Source of the DNA: Lamellibrachia columna
Lineage: Eukaryota > Annelida > Polychaeta > Sabellida > Siboglinidae
DNA length: 64,000 bases
Assembly: GCA_963662155.1 (NCBI GenBank)
Contig: OY759271.1
Span: 42,428,000 to 42,491,999 of the forward strand
Direction of reading: 5' to 3'
Below, in pieces: positions 51,201 to 55,590 of the stretch (position 1 is its first letter; every line of letters starts with the position of its first letter). The translations under genes were made by a program, and so were the position numbers. Below the pieces are notes generated by a model. The model searched no databases, was not told where the DNA came from, and saw only the letters and a program-made list of their open reading frames with translations.

Positions 51201-53632
51201 TATATATATATATATAGTTTATACTATATAACATGACTATGATATATAGTTATACTATATAACATGATTTTATGATAAAATGATCAGACTTTGTACCTTT
51301 AAATGATTATAGCAAGACAGTTGATAACAGTTTCAGCTGATCTCAACAGATGTTGATACAACATCAACATGTGATTTGTATGTACATCTGGGGCTGTCAT
51401 TGAAAGCTCAGTCTCCATTCAGTAAAAGCAGTCAACCCAGCCCTTGCAGGGGTGGCGAACTTGGGCGAAAGACGACTGGAGACAGACAGCCAGGGGTGCT
51501 GAAACTATAGCGAGGGTGGTAATGTCTTACAGATGACATAGCTTCCAACATGAGTCTTGACCAGGGCGGTGATGACCACGGCATGGATGATGACCATCAA
51601 AGCAAGTGGTTGCAGTCATCCAGCCGGTCGAGCACAAAGTCAGCGTCCCCGTTGTTGGGAGGGGGTAAACACATCTTCTTTGTGAAGCGCAAGTCTCGGC
51701 ACTCAACGGAAGGCACGCACTCTTCAACTAACCTCTAACACCACCAGATGCACTGTGTACTGTAGTTGCAACAGAGAGACTCCTCTAGAAATAACCTTTT
51801 AACAGTGTATAAGGTTTCATTCACAAGGTGCATGGTCTTTCTCAGAGTAGTAGGATGGTCTGCAGTCAAAGTTTTGACAACATCAAAAATATTAATAGTT
51901 TTCACAAAGTCCCATTTAGCGTGCACATGAACCTGTTTAAAAGTAGTTTCAGATGTTTTATTTATGGGGCTTGCTTAGATCATGCAGCAGTAATAGTCAC
52001 CAATATTCTGGTAATAAATTACGGTTAATGTATATATAGTTAGACTAGCAGCAGTAAGAAGTAACAGGTTAGCTGTAGTAGGACCTTGTCCGTTTATGAA
52101 CAAGAGTTACCTACTAATCTGAAAAAAATTATTAAAAGTTTCAATAAGACCAAATGATAGGTAACCAAAGGCCCATTTACACAAACGATTTTTATCCGAT
52201 TATGCCATATAGCAGTGTCGCACAAACCAATTATGTGTGTGTTTTTGCAAGCAACGTGTCTAAACACTGCAAGTGCAACCTATTGAGTCGTGCCGATCCT
52301 GTGAGCTTTGGTCACCACGAGTGCAGCTGTTGGTCATGACGGTCACTGATTGATCTCTGCTTCAAAAATCACATCTGGCTCGTAAAATTGGACTCGGTTC
52401 CAAAATAGCAGGGTGTGTCATTCTGCATCGTTCGTTAGATGCGTATGCAGTAGTTGGCTTGATCCTTTGATGACACTGCACTGTCTTGCATGTTGCATGT
52501 AACCACCCATCGCTGTAGTTGCCTGCCGTACCTCACTCACTCTGTGTACATCCTCATTAACATCTCACTCAAACTTATCTCACTGCCCGTGTCACTCGGT
52601 CTGATTACATGGATTATGCAGTAGGTGATTTAGTGGAAGTAAATAAGTACTTTAAGTTATGCTAAAAACGATTCATGCAGACAAAAATCATTGAAACCTG
52701 TTAGCATGTTGCATTTAGACAACCATGCAAATTTCTTATTGCATTTTCAGTCCATGTATATTTGTGAATAGGTCTTTGCGGTGTAAAGAAAATGAATGAA
52801 GCATTTCTGGTTTTCCAAAGAAGATAGTAGTAGCTATGGTTTGGGCCAACATAGTTTGGATGAACAAGTCTTGCTCATATCATGAACTAAAATAATAAAT
52901 AAATAAAGACATGAAATTATCATTCCATTAAACCAAAAATCAATAAACCTAACACTGCCATGTGGAGTTGAGTTTAGACTGTGGTTATGAAAATGCAAGT
53001 ATCACCCACTTTAGTATGGATGGATATACTGTGAAACTACAGGCATGCATGGATATACATTTATTTTGTTATTCCTGCCACACAATATATATATGAACCT
53101 CATTCACGTCTGTCCAATGTGATTTTCAGAGGACATAGAAGTGCCAGAGTTGATGAGTCTGTCAGACAACCCGCCACGCTACGAGGACATCACTGAGCAG
53201 GACTCCATGGAGGGCAAGTCACGCCACGCAAACCCTATCAAGTCCATCATCAAGAAGTCAGACAAAACTAAGGCATCACTCAACCAGCACCACTCCACGC
53301 TGTCGATTCTCTCGGAGGAATTGAACACGCACACGGACCTGTCCCTCATTAGTTTACAAATGTCTGAGGGGGACGCCCCGCCGCGACGAGTCGGCAAGGA
53401 GATCACCTTGGACGTGCTTTCACATCGCCACCGCCAGGAGACACCACACAAACGGACGTGTGGCTTCCCCGACAAGTCATGCTGCTGCGCCTCTACAGCA
53501 CTCACGGAGAAGTTGAGTGACAGCTACGTAGCACTGGTTGACGGGAAGTCTGGGAACGGTCCACAGAGACGCGGATATGAAAGCACATTCTCGGATTCCG
53601 GGAATCCTGACTCTCTGAGTACACAACTATGA
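5355..53632 (+). CDS. FAM126A: Hyccin (FAM126/HYCC family), complete 11-exon coding sequence
   Basis: Spliced coding pieces: 5355-5396, 13164-13268, 15640-15774, 28785-28829, 39116-39196, 39701-39822, 42407-42502, 42898-43074, 46983-47070, 48284-48440, 53130-53632; total 1551 bp, 516 aa, similar to human hyccin (about 521 aa). All introns are GT-AG and all phases join. Hyccin is a cytosolic scaffold that binds TTC7 and, with EFR3, holds PI4KA at the plasma membrane to make PI4P; its loss in humans causes hypomyelination with cataract (family knowledge). Family blocks visible in order: QDWLAKYK (residues 7-14), [11 protein letters not shown] (52-62), ACLLGMYNL (101-109), [12 protein letters not shown] (125-136), the ITAQNR-F junction (about 172-178), YNGQ (269-272), FELYSEV (289-295) and NAIKNGLK (300-307). 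Residues 1 to about 300 form the helical core; the rest is a polar, low-complexity tail. Whether it matches FAM126A or FAM126B cannot be decided. An optional exon at 51533 may lengthen it to 560 aa or end it at 417 aa. Confidence 0.93.
5397..6584. other. Hyccin intron 1, first part
   Basis: AT-rich intron sequence; no exon or element recognised. Confidence 0.5.
6585..7215. repeat. Degenerate minisatellite, unit about 18-20 bp
   Basis: Imperfect copies of GTTGATGGATGTGTTAGAG, roughly 30 of them, with drift in unit length and single-base changes (AGAAGTTAATGG, TAAAGGTTGATGG). It lies in hyccin intron 1. Confidence 0.85.
7216..7965. other. Hyccin intron 1, nothing recognised
   Basis: Several short open frames but no family likeness, repeats or splice-flanked exon. 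Confidence 0.4.
7966..8330 (+). repeat. Dispersed repeat A, copy 1
   Basis: About 365 bp resembling 13938-14290 in the same orientation. Shared landmarks are CACATGGGATCT, GGATATTTTTTTTCA, AACTCTGATCTGTTTCT (one base different here), ATAAATTAT plus CATACAATCA, and ACAAAAGTGGGAGCTTTT. It is not coding. It is probably an old transposon family, type unknown. Confidence 0.75.
8331..9467. other. Hyccin intron 1, nothing recognised
   Basis: AT-rich and apparently single copy. Confidence 0.4.
9468..9585. repeat. Short tandem repeat, 28-bp unit, about 4 copies
   Basis: The unit contains AAATCAAACCTACCTC followed by CATCCTATATG. Copies are nearly identical. Confidence 0.9.
9586..10417. other. Hyccin intron 1, nothing recognised
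   Basis: No gene or element seen between the 28-bp and 18-bp arrays. Confidence 0.4.
10418..11039. repeat. Minisatellite, 18-bp unit with 17-bp variants, about 34 copies
   Basis: The unit TCATCATCTGAAGACTTG is almost perfect for the first 15 or so copies and gives a false SSEDL-repeat protein on the plus strand. From about 10700 onward several units have lost one T (GACTG for GACTTG), which shifts the frame repeatedly. This argues against coding. Confidence 0.97.
11040..13163. other. Hyccin intron 1, last part
   Basis: Mostly unrecognised AT-rich intron. A 12-bp motif GTAAGTGCTATT is repeated three times around 12074-12109. No exon seen until the acceptor at 13163. Confidence 0.5.
13164..13268 (+). 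CDS. FAM126A: Hyccin exon 2
   Basis: 105 bp, phase 0 at both ends, between ATGATGCTTGCAG and GTGAGT. Encodes 35 residues that start [16 protein letters not shown] and end LFENDISNE. It aligns with the human segment starting TLPETSLPNYA. Confidence 0.93.
13269..15639. other. Hyccin intron 2
   Basis: Contains dispersed repeat A copy 2 (separate entry) and a short GATT-type tetranucleotide run at about 15450-15482. The remainder is unrecognised. Confidence 0.5.
13938..14290 (+). repeat. Dispersed repeat A, copy 2
   Basis: Same family and orientation as 7966-8330; shares CACATGGGATCT, ATATTTTTTTTCA, AACTCTGATCTGTTTCT and ACAAAAGTGGGAGC. The two copies have clearly diverged, so the insertions are old. 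Confidence 0.75.
15640..15774 (+). CDS. FAM126A: Hyccin exon 3
   Basis: 135 bp, phase 0 at both ends, after TTGGTTTCAG and before GTACAA. Encodes 45 residues beginning [15 protein letters not shown], the best-conserved early block of the family (human LLEPVCHQLFEFYRS). Confidence 0.95.
15865..16500 (-). mobile_element. Old LINE 3'-end fragments (family shared with 20320-21600 and 39440-39610)
   Basis: 15985-16165 is a diverged copy of the reverse-transcriptase C-terminal region found at 21360-21500: same order of blocks around TGTGAGAA..GAGTACTTT and AAGTTTGAAGAA. 16455-16500 resembles the segment around 26870 that reads [11 protein letters not shown] on the minus strand. Between them (about 16175-16450) is unrelated GC-richer sequence, either an insertion or a junction of two fragments. 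Confidence 0.6.
16501..17459. other. Hyccin intron 3, nothing recognised
   Basis: No exon or element that I can support. Confidence 0.4.
17460..17526. repeat. TA dinucleotide microsatellite
   Basis: About 33 TA units, nearly pure. Confidence 0.97.
17527..19549. other. Hyccin intron 3, nothing recognised
   Basis: Roughly 2 kb without a recognisable gene, element or array. Confidence 0.4.
19550..19960 (+). mobile_element. LINE reverse-transcriptase C-terminal fragment
   Basis: The plus-strand frame 19694-19954 has the layout of the end of non-LTR ORF2: [16 protein letters not shown], a gap, then [16 protein letters not shown] and KTFLFQNYI before a stop. Upstream, KKEPLHYVW around 19590 recalls the TEPLHKKLG block seen at 23150-23200 in the minus-strand LINE. 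Frames are broken, so this is a remnant. Confidence 0.5.
20320..21600 (-). mobile_element. LINE 3' end, interrupted by a hAT MITE
   Basis: 21283-21537 on the minus strand encodes the end of a non-LTR reverse transcriptase: [13 protein letters not shown], then [13 protein letters not shown]. Its 3' untranslated tail (GATAAGCCAATGGCTT on the minus strand) continues to about 20320 once the element at 20380-21230 and one target duplication are removed. The order of blocks matches the copy at 15865-16165. Confidence 0.75.
20380..21230. mobile_element. Non-autonomous hAT element (MITE), 851 bp, with target-site duplication
   Basis: It starts CAGGGTTG and ends CAACCCTG, an 8-bp terminal inverted repeat of hAT type. 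It is flanked on both sides by the same 8 bp, GCAAGTAG (20372-20379 and 21231-21238), the target-duplication length of hAT transposases. Inside each terminus are AT-rich GATTTAAATC-type subrepeats in inverted orientation (20390-20510 and 21120-21220). No transposase frame exists, so movement would need an enzyme supplied from elsewhere. Confidence 0.88.
21601..21814. other. Hyccin intron 3, nothing recognised
   Basis: Short spacer before the 32-bp array. Confidence 0.4.
21815..22233. repeat. Minisatellite, 32-bp unit, about 13 copies
   Basis: The unit contains AATTAAACTAAATCAG then TTGGTCAAACATATAT. Copies are nearly identical, with single changes (CTCAATCAG, AAATAAG), which suggests recent expansion. 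Confidence 0.97.
22280..22410. repeat. TG-rich microsatellite and CGTGCATGTGCTTGTT triplet
   Basis: GTGTGTATGA-type units pass into three copies of an 18-bp unit containing GCGTGCATGTGCTTGTTC. Confidence 0.9.
22590..25740 (-). mobile_element. Near full-length APE-type non-LTR retrotransposon (LINE), inactivated
   Basis: Read on the minus strand from 25.7 kb down. An endonuclease start ([17 protein letters not shown], then [11 protein letters not shown]) lies near 25690-25550 and GGLITYI near 25470. A spacer follows at 24453-24719. The reverse transcriptase at 23575-24000 shows [24 protein letters not shown] and the [13 protein letters not shown] core. The C-terminal block near 23080-23268 has [20 protein letters not shown]. 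Several stops and frameshifts break it, for example after GNIY near 25340. It is very AT-rich. The order of domains fits the Jockey/CR1/L2 group; the exact clade was not decided. It sits in antisense in hyccin intron 3. Confidence 0.85.
25741..26709. other. Hyccin intron 3, nothing recognised
   Basis: AT-rich, with short TA runs near 26345 and 26395. No family likeness. Confidence 0.4.
26710..27860 (-). mobile_element. LINE reverse-transcriptase fragment (CR1-like), split by a TA microsatellite
   Basis: On the minus strand, 27781-27554 reads [18 protein letters not shown] and then an EWKEANI block. 27626-27258 reads [26 protein letters not shown] and [15 protein letters not shown]. After a TA run, 27115-26786 reads [10 protein letters not shown] (catalytic ADD) and [16 protein letters not shown], then [18 protein letters not shown]. 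Several frames and stops interrupt it, so it is dead. Its C-terminal end would match the family of the fragments at 20320-21600. Confidence 0.85.
27129..27204. repeat. TA dinucleotide microsatellite inside the LINE
   Basis: About 38 TA units lying between the RT palm segments of the LINE at 26710-27860. Confidence 0.95.
28110..28735 (-). mobile_element. LINE 3' fragment (same family as 61290-61992)
   Basis: The minus-strand copy shares blocks with the plus-strand fragment at 61.3-62 kb, including the segment reading [18 protein letters not shown] and the [14 protein letters not shown] shadow frame. Both copies are 5' truncated and full of stops. The fragment ends only about 50 bp before the acceptor of hyccin exon 4. 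Confidence 0.75.
28785..28829 (+). CDS. FAM126A: Hyccin exon 4 (45-bp micro-exon)
   Basis: Phase 0 at both ends, after TTCTCTCTTTGTTTCAG and before GTAAGT. Encodes [15 protein letters not shown], which matches human GCIEALLLGVYNL. It sits between a 13-kb and a 10-kb intron. Confidence 0.93.
28830..29832. other. Hyccin intron 4, first part
   Basis: No exon or element recognised; slightly GC-richer around 29140-29360. Confidence 0.4.
29833..30664. repeat. Minisatellite, 33-bp unit, about 25 copies
   Basis: The unit contains CAGATTGCAACTACACC then CATCAGACGCAACTGT. One copy around 30020-30045 has lost 9 bp. Because 33 is a multiple of 3, it keeps all three plus frames and a minus frame open, giving the longest open frame of the window (29825-30688), which is not a gene. 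Confidence 0.97.
30665..30934. other. Hyccin intron 4, spacer
   Basis: Nothing recognised. Confidence 0.4.
30935..31003. repeat. Short tandem repeat, 16-bp unit, about 4 copies
   Basis: Unit TTGACCACAGCACTGG, nearly perfect. Confidence 0.93.
31004..31430. other. Hyccin intron 4, spacer
   Basis: Nothing recognised. Confidence 0.4.
31431..31903. repeat. Minisatellite, units of 13-16 bp, about 30 copies with higher-order duplication
   Basis: Units alternate between GGCACCACTCAGGGTT, GGTATGCACCACTCA and shorter forms. The ordered series of variants at 31500-31690 recurs at 31690-31860, so a block of roughly 180 bp was duplicated after the array formed. Confidence 0.93.
31904..32777. other. Hyccin intron 4, nothing recognised
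   Basis: No exon or element that I can support. Confidence 0.4.
32778..33062. repeat. Minisatellite, 65-bp unit, about 3.5 copies plus decayed ends
   Basis: The unit begins GAAAGTTGGACATCACC and ends ATGATGACAAGGTGACT. The last copies are shortened and diverged. Confidence 0.9.
33063..33500. other. Hyccin intron 4, spacer
   Basis: Nothing recognised. Confidence 0.4.
33501..33682. repeat. Minisatellite, 47-bp unit, about 4 copies
   Basis: The unit contains GTGTCATGTAGTAGCC and CATCTGAGTAGTGTC. The first copy is 50 bp and slightly different. Confidence 0.92.
33683..36619. other. Hyccin intron 4, mostly unrecognised
   Basis: Nearly 3 kb without arrays. It holds one unexplained 101-codon open frame (34102-34407) that contains a good donor-like CACAG-GTGAGA at about 34368, but no homology, start context or partner exon is evident. 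I do not call it a gene. Confidence 0.45.
36620..37513. repeat. Degenerate minisatellite, unit about 40 bp, about 21 copies
   Basis: Copies built on GATATAGTTTCTTCCCAAT and GATCTCTGCTAGTGAGAG, with much substitution and small indels. It is clearly older than the neighbouring 26-bp array. Confidence 0.88.
37627..38287. repeat. Minisatellite, 26-bp unit, about 25 copies
   Basis: The unit contains GACAACTACACACGAGCC then ATGCTCAA. Copies are nearly identical. Since the unit has no stop in any plus frame and 26 is not a multiple of 3, all three frames stay open and give overlapping false proteins of about 200 aa. Confidence 0.97.
38288..39115. other. Hyccin intron 4, last part
   Basis: Nothing recognised before the acceptor TGATTTTGTAG. 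Confidence 0.5.
39116..39196 (+). CDS. FAM126A: Hyccin exon 5
   Basis: 81 bp, phase 0 at both ends, before the donor GTACAG. Encodes 27 residues starting [14 protein letters not shown] and ending [10 protein letters not shown]; human has VDKQGHTKVLSF and PSVYHE at these points. Confidence 0.94.
39440..39610 (+). mobile_element. LINE 3'-end fragment in hyccin intron 5
   Basis: The plus strand reads [18 protein letters not shown] then [12 protein letters not shown] and a stop, followed by GATAAGCCAATGGCTTA. This matches the minus-strand copy at 20320-21600 including its tail signature. Confidence 0.75.
39701..39822 (+). CDS. FAM126A: Hyccin exon 6
   Basis: 122 bp, enters in phase 0 and leaves in phase 2 before GTGAGT. 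Encodes [19 protein letters not shown] and ends with [16 protein letters not shown], the last codon split with exon 7. Human has SMALTESALSQHG and a TAQNRFEVL junction. Confidence 0.95.
39823..40130. other. Hyccin intron 6, first part
   Basis: Nothing recognised. Confidence 0.4.
40131..40462. repeat. Minisatellite, 20-bp unit, about 16 copies
   Basis: Unit TGTGTTTGTCTAGTGATCAT with variants TGCCCAGTG and GAACAT. Confidence 0.96.
40480..40680 (+). repeat. Dispersed repeat B, copy 1
   Basis: Shares GACTGTTATCTGTTAATTTG, AAGACACATTTGG and CAGACTTTGTACCT with the interrupted copy at 49966-51300. Not coding; unknown old element. Confidence 0.65.
40681..41880. other. Hyccin intron 6, nothing recognised
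   Basis: No exon or element that I can support. Confidence 0.4.
41885..42135 (+). promoter_or_regulatory. Cluster of GCATG motifs upstream of hyccin exon 7 (candidate splicing regulator sites)
   Basis: Nine GCATG pentamers, seven of them TGCATG, lie within about 250 bp, roughly 270-520 bp before exon 7. (U)GCAUG is the recognition motif of RBFOX splicing factors, and upstream sites are usually associated with exon skipping (family knowledge). Part of the cluster comes from short local duplications (CATGCGTGTATGCATG twice), so chance enrichment by repeat growth is possible. Confidence 0.35.
42155..42350. repeat. Degenerate tandem repeat, unit about 23 bp
   Basis: Imperfect copies of CACCTGTCAGCATGTCTGA, about 8, in the end of hyccin intron 6. 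Confidence 0.85.
42407..42502 (+). CDS. FAM126A: Hyccin exon 7 (symmetric, skippable)
   Basis: 96 bp between TTTTTTTGCAG and GTACGT, phase 2 at both ends. Encodes [20 protein letters not shown] and continues to RMLCRMCSK; human has FEVLTFLLLCYNAAL and LCQICSR. Skipping it would keep the frame. Confidence 0.95.
42503..42897. other. Hyccin intron 7
   Basis: Nothing recognised besides the splice sites. Confidence 0.5.
42898..43074 (+). CDS. FAM126A: Hyccin exon 8 (its 3' end seeds a minisatellite)
   Basis: 177 bp after CCTCCTTTGCAG, enters in phase 2 and leaves in phase 2 before GTAAGG. Encodes [20 protein letters not shown] and later [18 protein letters not shown]. The last 38 bp form the first unit of the following 62-bp array. 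If the donor were ignored, the frame would meet TAA at once (ATG TAA spans the junction). Confidence 0.94.
43037..43897. repeat. 62-bp minisatellite made from the exon 8 end and its 5' splice site, about 14 copies
   Basis: The unit begins TTCCTCACAG, runs through GTGGTGTCTACCACACAAT and GTAAGGCAATCACTTG to TTCACCTG. The first unit is the functional end of exon 8. Every later unit again has a pyrimidine-rich tract ending TTCCTCACAG, 28 bp of exon copy and a GTAAGG donor, so each looks like a tiny 28-bp exon with both splice sites. Starts were placed at 43037, 43099, 43161, 43223 and so on; the last full interval is 60 bp. Confidence 0.97.
43905..44160 (+). mobile_element. Probable tRNA-derived SINE fragment
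   Basis: It starts within a sequence containing GTGATTCAAATCCACC, close to a tRNA-type B box (GGTTCAAATCC). It continues with TGTCTTTTGGGAGAGACA and GAGCCGTTGGTTTATAG, a layout found in invertebrate SINE bodies. The A box end is missing. The family was not identified. Confidence 0.5.
44166..46965. repeat. 55-bp minisatellite, about 51 copies, running to the exon 9 acceptor
   Basis: The unit contains GTGAGCATCTTGATGTAG, TATGTATCATGTAGAACC and ACTCCTTGATGGTGACACC. Variants (CCGTGAGC or CCATGAGC, GTGTCATG or GTATCATG) are interspersed, which indicates repeated unequal exchange. The last unit ends 17 bp before the splice acceptor at 46982. Confidence 0.98.
46983..47070 (+). CDS. FAM126A: Hyccin exon 9
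   Basis: 88 bp after GTTTGTGTGTTGTCAG; enters in phase 2, leaves in phase 0 before GTAAGT. Encodes [20 protein letters not shown] then FELYSEVIL; human has YNGEWDLAQKALDD and LELYPEPLL. Confidence 0.95.
47212..47860. repeat. Minisatellite, 32-bp unit, about 20 copies
   Basis: The unit contains TAACCATTGTAGCCATAC and AACAACCACTGATA. It starts about 140 bp after exon 9. It leaves several minus-strand frames open (up to 194 codons of WLQWLYQ-type repeats), which are not genes. Confidence 0.97.
47861..48283. other. Hyccin intron 9, last part
   Basis: Short CACACATGTGTG-rich stretch at 47970-48030; otherwise nothing recognised. Confidence 0.5.
48284..48440 (+). CDS. FAM126A: Hyccin exon 10
   Basis: 157 bp after TGTATATGTTGCAG, enters in phase 0 and leaves in phase 1 before GTATGC. 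Encodes [15 protein letters not shown], a Ser/Pro/Asn-rich stretch, then [16 protein letters not shown]. The start aligns with human VANAIKASLPHGP and marks the end of the helical core. Confidence 0.93.
48441..49965. other. Hyccin intron 10, first part
   Basis: No exon or element recognised. Confidence 0.4.
50298..51065 (-). mobile_element. Tc1/mariner deletion derivative with long inverted ends and TA duplication
   Basis: 768 bp, starting CACCACTCAAAATAATTAAA and ending with the inverse of CATTACTCAAAATAATTAAA, flanked by TA on both sides. The inverted repeats extend inward about 130 bp (50298-50430 against 50935-51065), including an AAACATGAGCTGTTTTG-type block. Inside, the minus strand has a remnant reading [20 protein letters not shown] sequence (here [19 protein letters not shown], near 50690-50760), the N-terminal DNA-binding region of Tc1-type transposases. 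No catalytic domain remains. Confidence 0.85.
51066..51272. repeat. AT-rich tandem repeat, unit about 36-40 bp, about 5 copies
   Basis: The unit contains AGTTTATACTATATAACATG and ACTTTATGAT. Joining the bases left of the Tc1 element (GTTTA plus TA) to those right of it (CTATATAACATG) restores one unit, so the element landed in this array or its precursor. Confidence 0.88.
51533..51738 (+). CDS. FAM126A: Candidate alternative hyccin exon (cassette 51533-51664, or last exon ending at 51738)
   Basis: An acceptor GGTAATGTCTTACAG ends at 51532. The open frame is in phase 1, exactly the phase in which exon 10 ends, and reads [31 protein letters not shown] and [16 protein letters not shown] to a TAA at 51736. 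As a last exon it would give a 417-aa protein. A GTAAAC donor after 51664 would make it a 132-bp cassette, again in phase 1, which joins exon 11 in frame (560 aa). It is GC-richer than its surroundings. No family homology is known to me for this tail, so the call rests on phase, splice sites and openness. Confidence 0.5.
51739..53129. other. Hyccin intron 10, last part
   Basis: Nothing recognised before the acceptor TGTGATTTTCAG. Confidence 0.45.
53130..53632 (+). CDS. FAM126A: Hyccin exon 11, C-terminal tail and stop
   Basis: 503 bp; the first two bases finish a codon begun in exon 10 (G-AG, Glu). Encodes 166 further residues: [20 protein letters not shown] near the start, a Lys/Ser-rich stretch, a KSCCCAS cysteine cluster near the middle, and [11 protein letters not shown] before TGA at 53630-53632. 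It is much richer in G+C than its flanks and open throughout. The tail is polar and likely disordered, as in other hyccins. The GTG at 53141 is an internal valine, not a start. Confidence 0.9.
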
Positions 53633-54140
53633 ATTTCTGCTCAACCAAATCATGATTATATCAAGAATGCATCAACACATCATTGCAATCTGTAGACTAG
53701 CTGTGTTTCAGATGATATTAAATGTTGTCACAAATCAGTAGAAAATCTGACAACAGGCAATAGAGGCTACCCAAGATAACTCTGGACACATCTGGTGGAT
53801 AATATAAAACTATATTCATGAATGCCCATTTTGTACTTTATATTAAGAGAGTTAGATTTGTTGACAAACTGTTCGCAGAACAATCGTGTATCCATGACAA
53901 CACATGCTCGATTCGTGCCTCCAAATATTTAACAAGTTATTGTCAACAATGAATACATCGTACCAATAATAACACTTATATAGTGAATAGCAAAAATCAC
54001 AATGCAAAAATCGGTTGATCTGATGTTTTTTATCATTTCAAACACAATTGAGCACGTGTTTGCATAGATACGCAATTGTTTTTGGAACATGACAAAAGAA
54101 TTGTGAGAATTTTATAGGTGTCTAATTGTTCATTTTATTC
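53633..54140 (+). other. Hyccin 3'UTR and downstream
   Basis: No canonical AATAAA follows closely. ATTAAA at 53717-53722 is a possible poly(A) signal about 85 bp after the stop. The true 3' end cannot be fixed from sequence. Confidence 0.3.
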
Positions 54141-54154
54141 TAATTATATAACCA

Positions 54155-54575
<421 letters not shown>

Positions 54576-55187
54576 TGTGACATGTAATATTAACCGACGA
54601 GCAATGTACTTCACATTGATGAAAACTTGTATAAATATACAAAGGAAACATAAGCCATGGACCTGTCTCAAAAATCTTGGTAATATTCAGTGTGTTTGCC
54701 ATCTGGCGATTAAAAATACGTTATTCCATAATTTCCTCAAGTGACACCAACATACAAAATTGTCCACATTCCCTGCCTGAAGCAGGGACAGACAGGACTG
54801 GTAGATGCTTTTTTATTGTCTGAAGTCAGGTTTTGATCATTCTCTTCATTTGGTTTTAGTGTGAACATGTACCATATCATCGTAATTCGTGGTGTCATAT
54901 ATATATGGTTAATTATACTTGTGGTAGTTGTAGTTTTTCTTTCATATCATTTCAGTCAAAGGATGGTTCGCAGTTGGCTGTCTATAGAGTGTAAATGATG
55001 TTTGAAAATTTTTTAGAAGAGTGGTCTGGTAGGTAGCATGTTTTTAATGCGATTTGTTGTATGCATTAAAAAAGCTCCCAACATTCTTGAATTCATTCCA
55101 TTATCACCATGTGTCCAGTCATGAGGGACACACAAGTATTTAAGACAAACATGCTTAACTCTCCAGAACCGGAGAATGGTATCACAT
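54576..55187. other. Convergent intergenic spacer
   Basis: Nothing recognised. Confidence 0.4.
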
Positions 55188-55590
55188 CAGCTGTATAGAT
55201 TATCACGGTATGTGTATTGTTTCTATCAGCTGTGTAGATTATCACGGTATGTGTATTGTTTCTATCAGCTGTGTAGATTATCACGGTATGTGTATTGTTT
55301 CTATCAGCTGTGTAGATTATCACGGTATGTGTATTGTTTCTATCAGCTGTGTAGATTATCACGGTATGTGTATTGTTTCTATCAGCTGTGTAGATTATCA
55401 CGGTATGTGTATTGTTTCTATCAGCTGTGTAGATTATCACGGTATGTGTATTGTTTCTATCAGCTGTGTAGATTATCACGGTATGTGTATTGTTTCTATC
55501 AGCTGTGTAGATTATCACGGTATGTGTATTGTTTTTATCAGCTGTGTAGATTATCACGGTATGTGTATTGTATGTGTATTGTTTCTATCT
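55188..55590. repeat. Minisatellite, 39-bp unit, about 10 copies
   Basis: The unit contains CAGCTGTGTAGATTATCACG and GTATGTGTATTGTTTCTAT; copies are nearly identical. As 39 is a multiple of 3, frames stay open on both strands for about 155 codons (YQLCRLSRYVYCF or IIYTADRNNTHTV); these are not supported as genes. Confidence 0.97.

Larger units (their letters stand above)
49966..51300 (+). repeat. Dispersed repeat B, copy 2, interrupted
   Basis: GACAGTTATCTGTTTAATTT at 49966, AAACACATTTGG near 50256 and CAGACTTTGTACCT near 51286 follow the order of 40480-40680. Between the last two lie the Tc1 derivative (50298-51065) and an AT-rich tandem array. Confidence 0.55.

Noticed and set aside
53141..53632. 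Independent gene starting at GTG 53141
   Set aside because: It is the last hyccin exon; the frame continues upstream to the splice acceptor at 53129 and joins exon 10.
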